A DNA stretch of 19,760 nt from Gaiellasilicea sp035556515 (GTDB lineage Bacteria > Actinomycetota > Thermoleophilia > Gaiellales > Gaiellaceae): contig DATMEO010000048.1 of NCBI GenBank assembly GCA_035556515.1, forward strand, positions 1-19,760. Direction: 5' to 3'. A program made the translations under genes and the position numbers. Below the pieces are notes generated by a model. That model was not told the origin of the DNA. It was given only the letters and a program-made list of their open reading frames with translations, and searched no databases. Positions 18,143-19,760 of this stretch are shown here, in pieces (within the stretch, counting starts at the first letter, position 1; each line of letters begins with the position of its first letter).

Positions 18143-19760
18143 CTATTCGAACCCCGGCGCGGTGAACGGGAGCAGATCGTCCAGGGTCAGCGGCGCCGGC
18201 GTGGGCAGGCGGTCGTCGACGCAGATCGCCTCGGCGAGCGCGCGCTCTTCCGCCGTCGCGAGCCAGTTCTCGTAGGCCGCGACGCGGGCGAAGCGGTTCA
18301 GCGAGGACTCGATCGCGGCCCGTGCCTCGACGAGCGGGATCGTGCCGAGGAAGACCGTGTCGCCGAGCGGAGTGACGAGGAGCCGCCCGTGGACCGTGCG
18401 CACGCGGCCCGCGCCAGACAGGTCGAAGACGCGCGCCGGCGCGAAGGTCTCGACCGCGATCCCACGCGTCTTGCCGCCGAGCCAGGCGACCGGACGCGCC
18501 GTTTCGACGAGCCGCGCCCGCAGGCCGGCGTAGGTGGTATGGAACTCCGTGATCTCGACGCCGGAGGCGCGACGCGAGAAGAAGCGGGCCCGAACGGCGT
18601 CGCGCCGGAGCTCGTCCTGCAGCAGCCCGCGCGCCGCGACCCGCGTCAGCTGGATCCGCCGCAGCGCACCGAGGTACGCCGCGACGCTGCCCCTGAAGTG
18701 ATCGTCGACGAAGGAGAGCTCCGCCGCCAGCACCGCGTGTGCGTCGAGCTCGACCTCCTGCTGGAGCACGAGCCGCTCGAGCACGACGCTCGCGGCGATG
18801 TCCCGGTCGCCGATCGCACGCGCCAGCGGGTCAACCGCGGTCTTCCTGATCTCGCCCGCGGGGAGCGCGCAGATCACTCCTGCGGCCAGCCCCTCCAGCT
18901 GGCCGACCGTCAGCGACGCGTTCATCGCCGGCCCGGCGGCTCCGGGCCCGCTGCACAGGTTCTGGTCGCGCACCCAGAGGTAGACGCAGACCGCCTCGCT
19001 CTTGTCCCGGTCGATTCCGGCCTGGCTGAAGGTCGCCCAGCCCCAGGACCAGATCGAGTGTGTCCGCAACTCCTTCGTCACGCGCCTCGCCGCGAGCGCC
19101 TGCAGCTTCACGATCTCGAGCCATTTCGCCCGCGGCTGCAGCCCCTCGCGGCCACCCGTGCCGGGCGCGGACTGGAACTGAAGCTCGAGCGCGACCCGGC
19201 TCGCCGGAATCCCGATGTCGGTGAACTTGCGCACGAGCGCACGCATGCCGCTGCGCATCGAGCGGCTCGCGCGCACCGGCCCGAGCGCGTGCAGCTGCGG
19301 CACGTTCGGCGAGGTGAAGTAGACCTGACGGATCAAGAGTGCGTCCGCGGCCAGATCGCGCCACCACTGTGCCGCCTCGCCGCCCGTGTAGGGCGGGTTC
19401 GCGATCGTGACGCCGACGAACGCGCCGCGCGCCTTCAGCTGCCGGACGAGCAGGAGCGTGTTCTCGCGGTACTGCGCCGTCGTCGCCGTCCACGGCGTCG
19501 GCGTCTGCGCGCCGAAGAGCTCGTTCAGCGCGATCCAGGGCGTCTGGCAGCCGCTGACGGAGACGGCGAAATCGAAGAGCCGGTTCGCGCGATCGACCAT
19601 CGTCGCCGGGTCGTTCGGCACGGTCGGCGTGCCGACGCGGTTGTTGAAGTTGAGATCGAAGAAGACGGTCGCGGCGCCGTTGCTGCGCGCCTCGGCCGGC
19701 TTCACCGTCCCGGACGTGAACGCGAGCGTCAGCCCAGGCTTCTGCGGCAGCGGCGCGTCG
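18143..19760 (-). CDS. Large glycosidase-like hypothetical protein, N-terminus missing
   Basis: The frame runs open to the right edge, so the start lies outside; about 538 residues are visible, the first being DAPLPQKPGLTLAFTSGT. The GTG at 19705 is internal and not needed as a start. Visible features are VFFDLNFNNRVGTPT, an ALNELFGAQTPTPW block with N-E as a candidate barrel-type acid/base, FVGVTIANPPYTGG, a SIWSWGWATFSQAGID segment and LWVRDQNLCSGPG. From about residue 300 the character changes to an all-helical stretch (IRKTAVDPLARAIGDRDIAASVVLERL...) followed by a small beta-rich end. These suggest a secreted TIM-barrel protein with a helical C-terminal module, but I cannot name the family. 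It is followed by the hypothetical gene at 17706-18122. Confidence 0.72.
   Translation of the reverse strand, partial: DAPLPQKPGLTLAFTSGTVKPAEARSNGAATVFFDLNFNNRVGTPTVPNDPATMVDRANRLFDFAVSVSGCQTPWIALNELFGAQTPTPWTATTAQYRENTLLLVRQLKARGAFVGVTIANPPYTGGEAAQWWRDLAADALLIRQVYFTSPNVPQLHALGPVRASRSMRSGMRALVRKFTDIGIPASRVALELQFQSAPGTGGREGLQPRAKWLEIVKLQALAARRVTKELRTHSIWSWGWATFSQAGIDRDKSEAVCVYLWVRDQNLCSGPGAAGPAMNASLTVGQLEGLAAGVICALPAGEIRKTAVDPLARAIGDRDIAASVVLERLVLQQEVELDAHAVLAAELSFVDDHFRGSVAAYLGALRRIQLTRVAARGLLQDELRRDAVRARFFSRRASGVEITEFHTTYAGLRARLVETARPVAWLGGKTRGIAVETFAPARVFDLSGAGRVRTVHGRLLVTPLGDTVFLGTIPLVEARAAIESSLNRFARVAAYENWLATAEERALAEAICVDDRLPTPAPLTLDDLLPFTAPGFE

Overview
The window is very GC-rich, with nearly every third codon position G or C, GTG and TTG starts, short intergenic gaps, many stop/start overlaps and apparently leaderless starts. 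Together with the families present this points to a high-GC actinobacterium. The long ECF sigma factor with a proline-rich tail and the glycosidase-like protein beside it would suit Thermoleophilia (Gaiellales/Solirubrobacterales), but that placement is an inference. No rRNA, tRNA, CRISPR array, integrase or recognisable transposase is visible. The layout is chromosomal housekeeping and accessory metabolism with no obvious island.

Layout. (1) 1-2208: two paralogous zinc-free MDR oxidoreductases flank a TetR repressor. The second MDR gene is divergent from tetR across a 74-bp gap with three near-identical TTAC-N3-GTA boxes laid over a TTGACA/TAGCTT promoter. (2) 2198-4419 (minus): a two-gene operon joined by a GTGA overlap. 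It encodes a CxxC hypothetical protein and a three-part fusion of aldo/keto reductase, polynucleotide-kinase-like P-loop domain and a HAD-like domain that has lost its catalytic aspartates. A GNAT acetyltransferase diverges from it across only 24 bp. (3) 4961-8607 (plus): an SNF2 helicase and a SWIM zinc-finger protein, also joined by a GTGA overlap. (4) 8608-8782: a convergent gap packed with interleaved palindromes built on GTTGTC/GACAAC and GGGACWGTCCC. (5) 8783-11503 (minus): an operon of SAM methyltransferase, atypical zinc-ribbon SDR and DUF2237 protein, with overlapping ends. (6) 11677-11985 (plus): a small membrane-anchored coiled-coil protein. (7) 11982-14411 (minus): a REC-GAF-GGDEF-REC-HD-GYP protein for cyclic-di-GMP synthesis and breakdown. 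(8) 14583-17725 (plus): a membrane-anchored ECF sigma factor with a proline-rich tail, a glycosidase-like protein in the same reading frame after a single TAG stop, and DNA-3-methyladenine glycosylase I. (9) 17706-19760 (minus): a conserved hypothetical protein downstream of a large glycosidase-like protein that runs off the window.

The most unusual points are the AKR-kinase-dead-HAD fusion, the palindrome cluster, the sigma factor with a predicted transmembrane segment and surface tail whose frame continues into a carbohydrate-active-like domain, and the SDR with no catalytic tyrosine. I do not see a complete defence or mobile system. All functional statements are by motif recognition from the translated sequence; no database search was possible.
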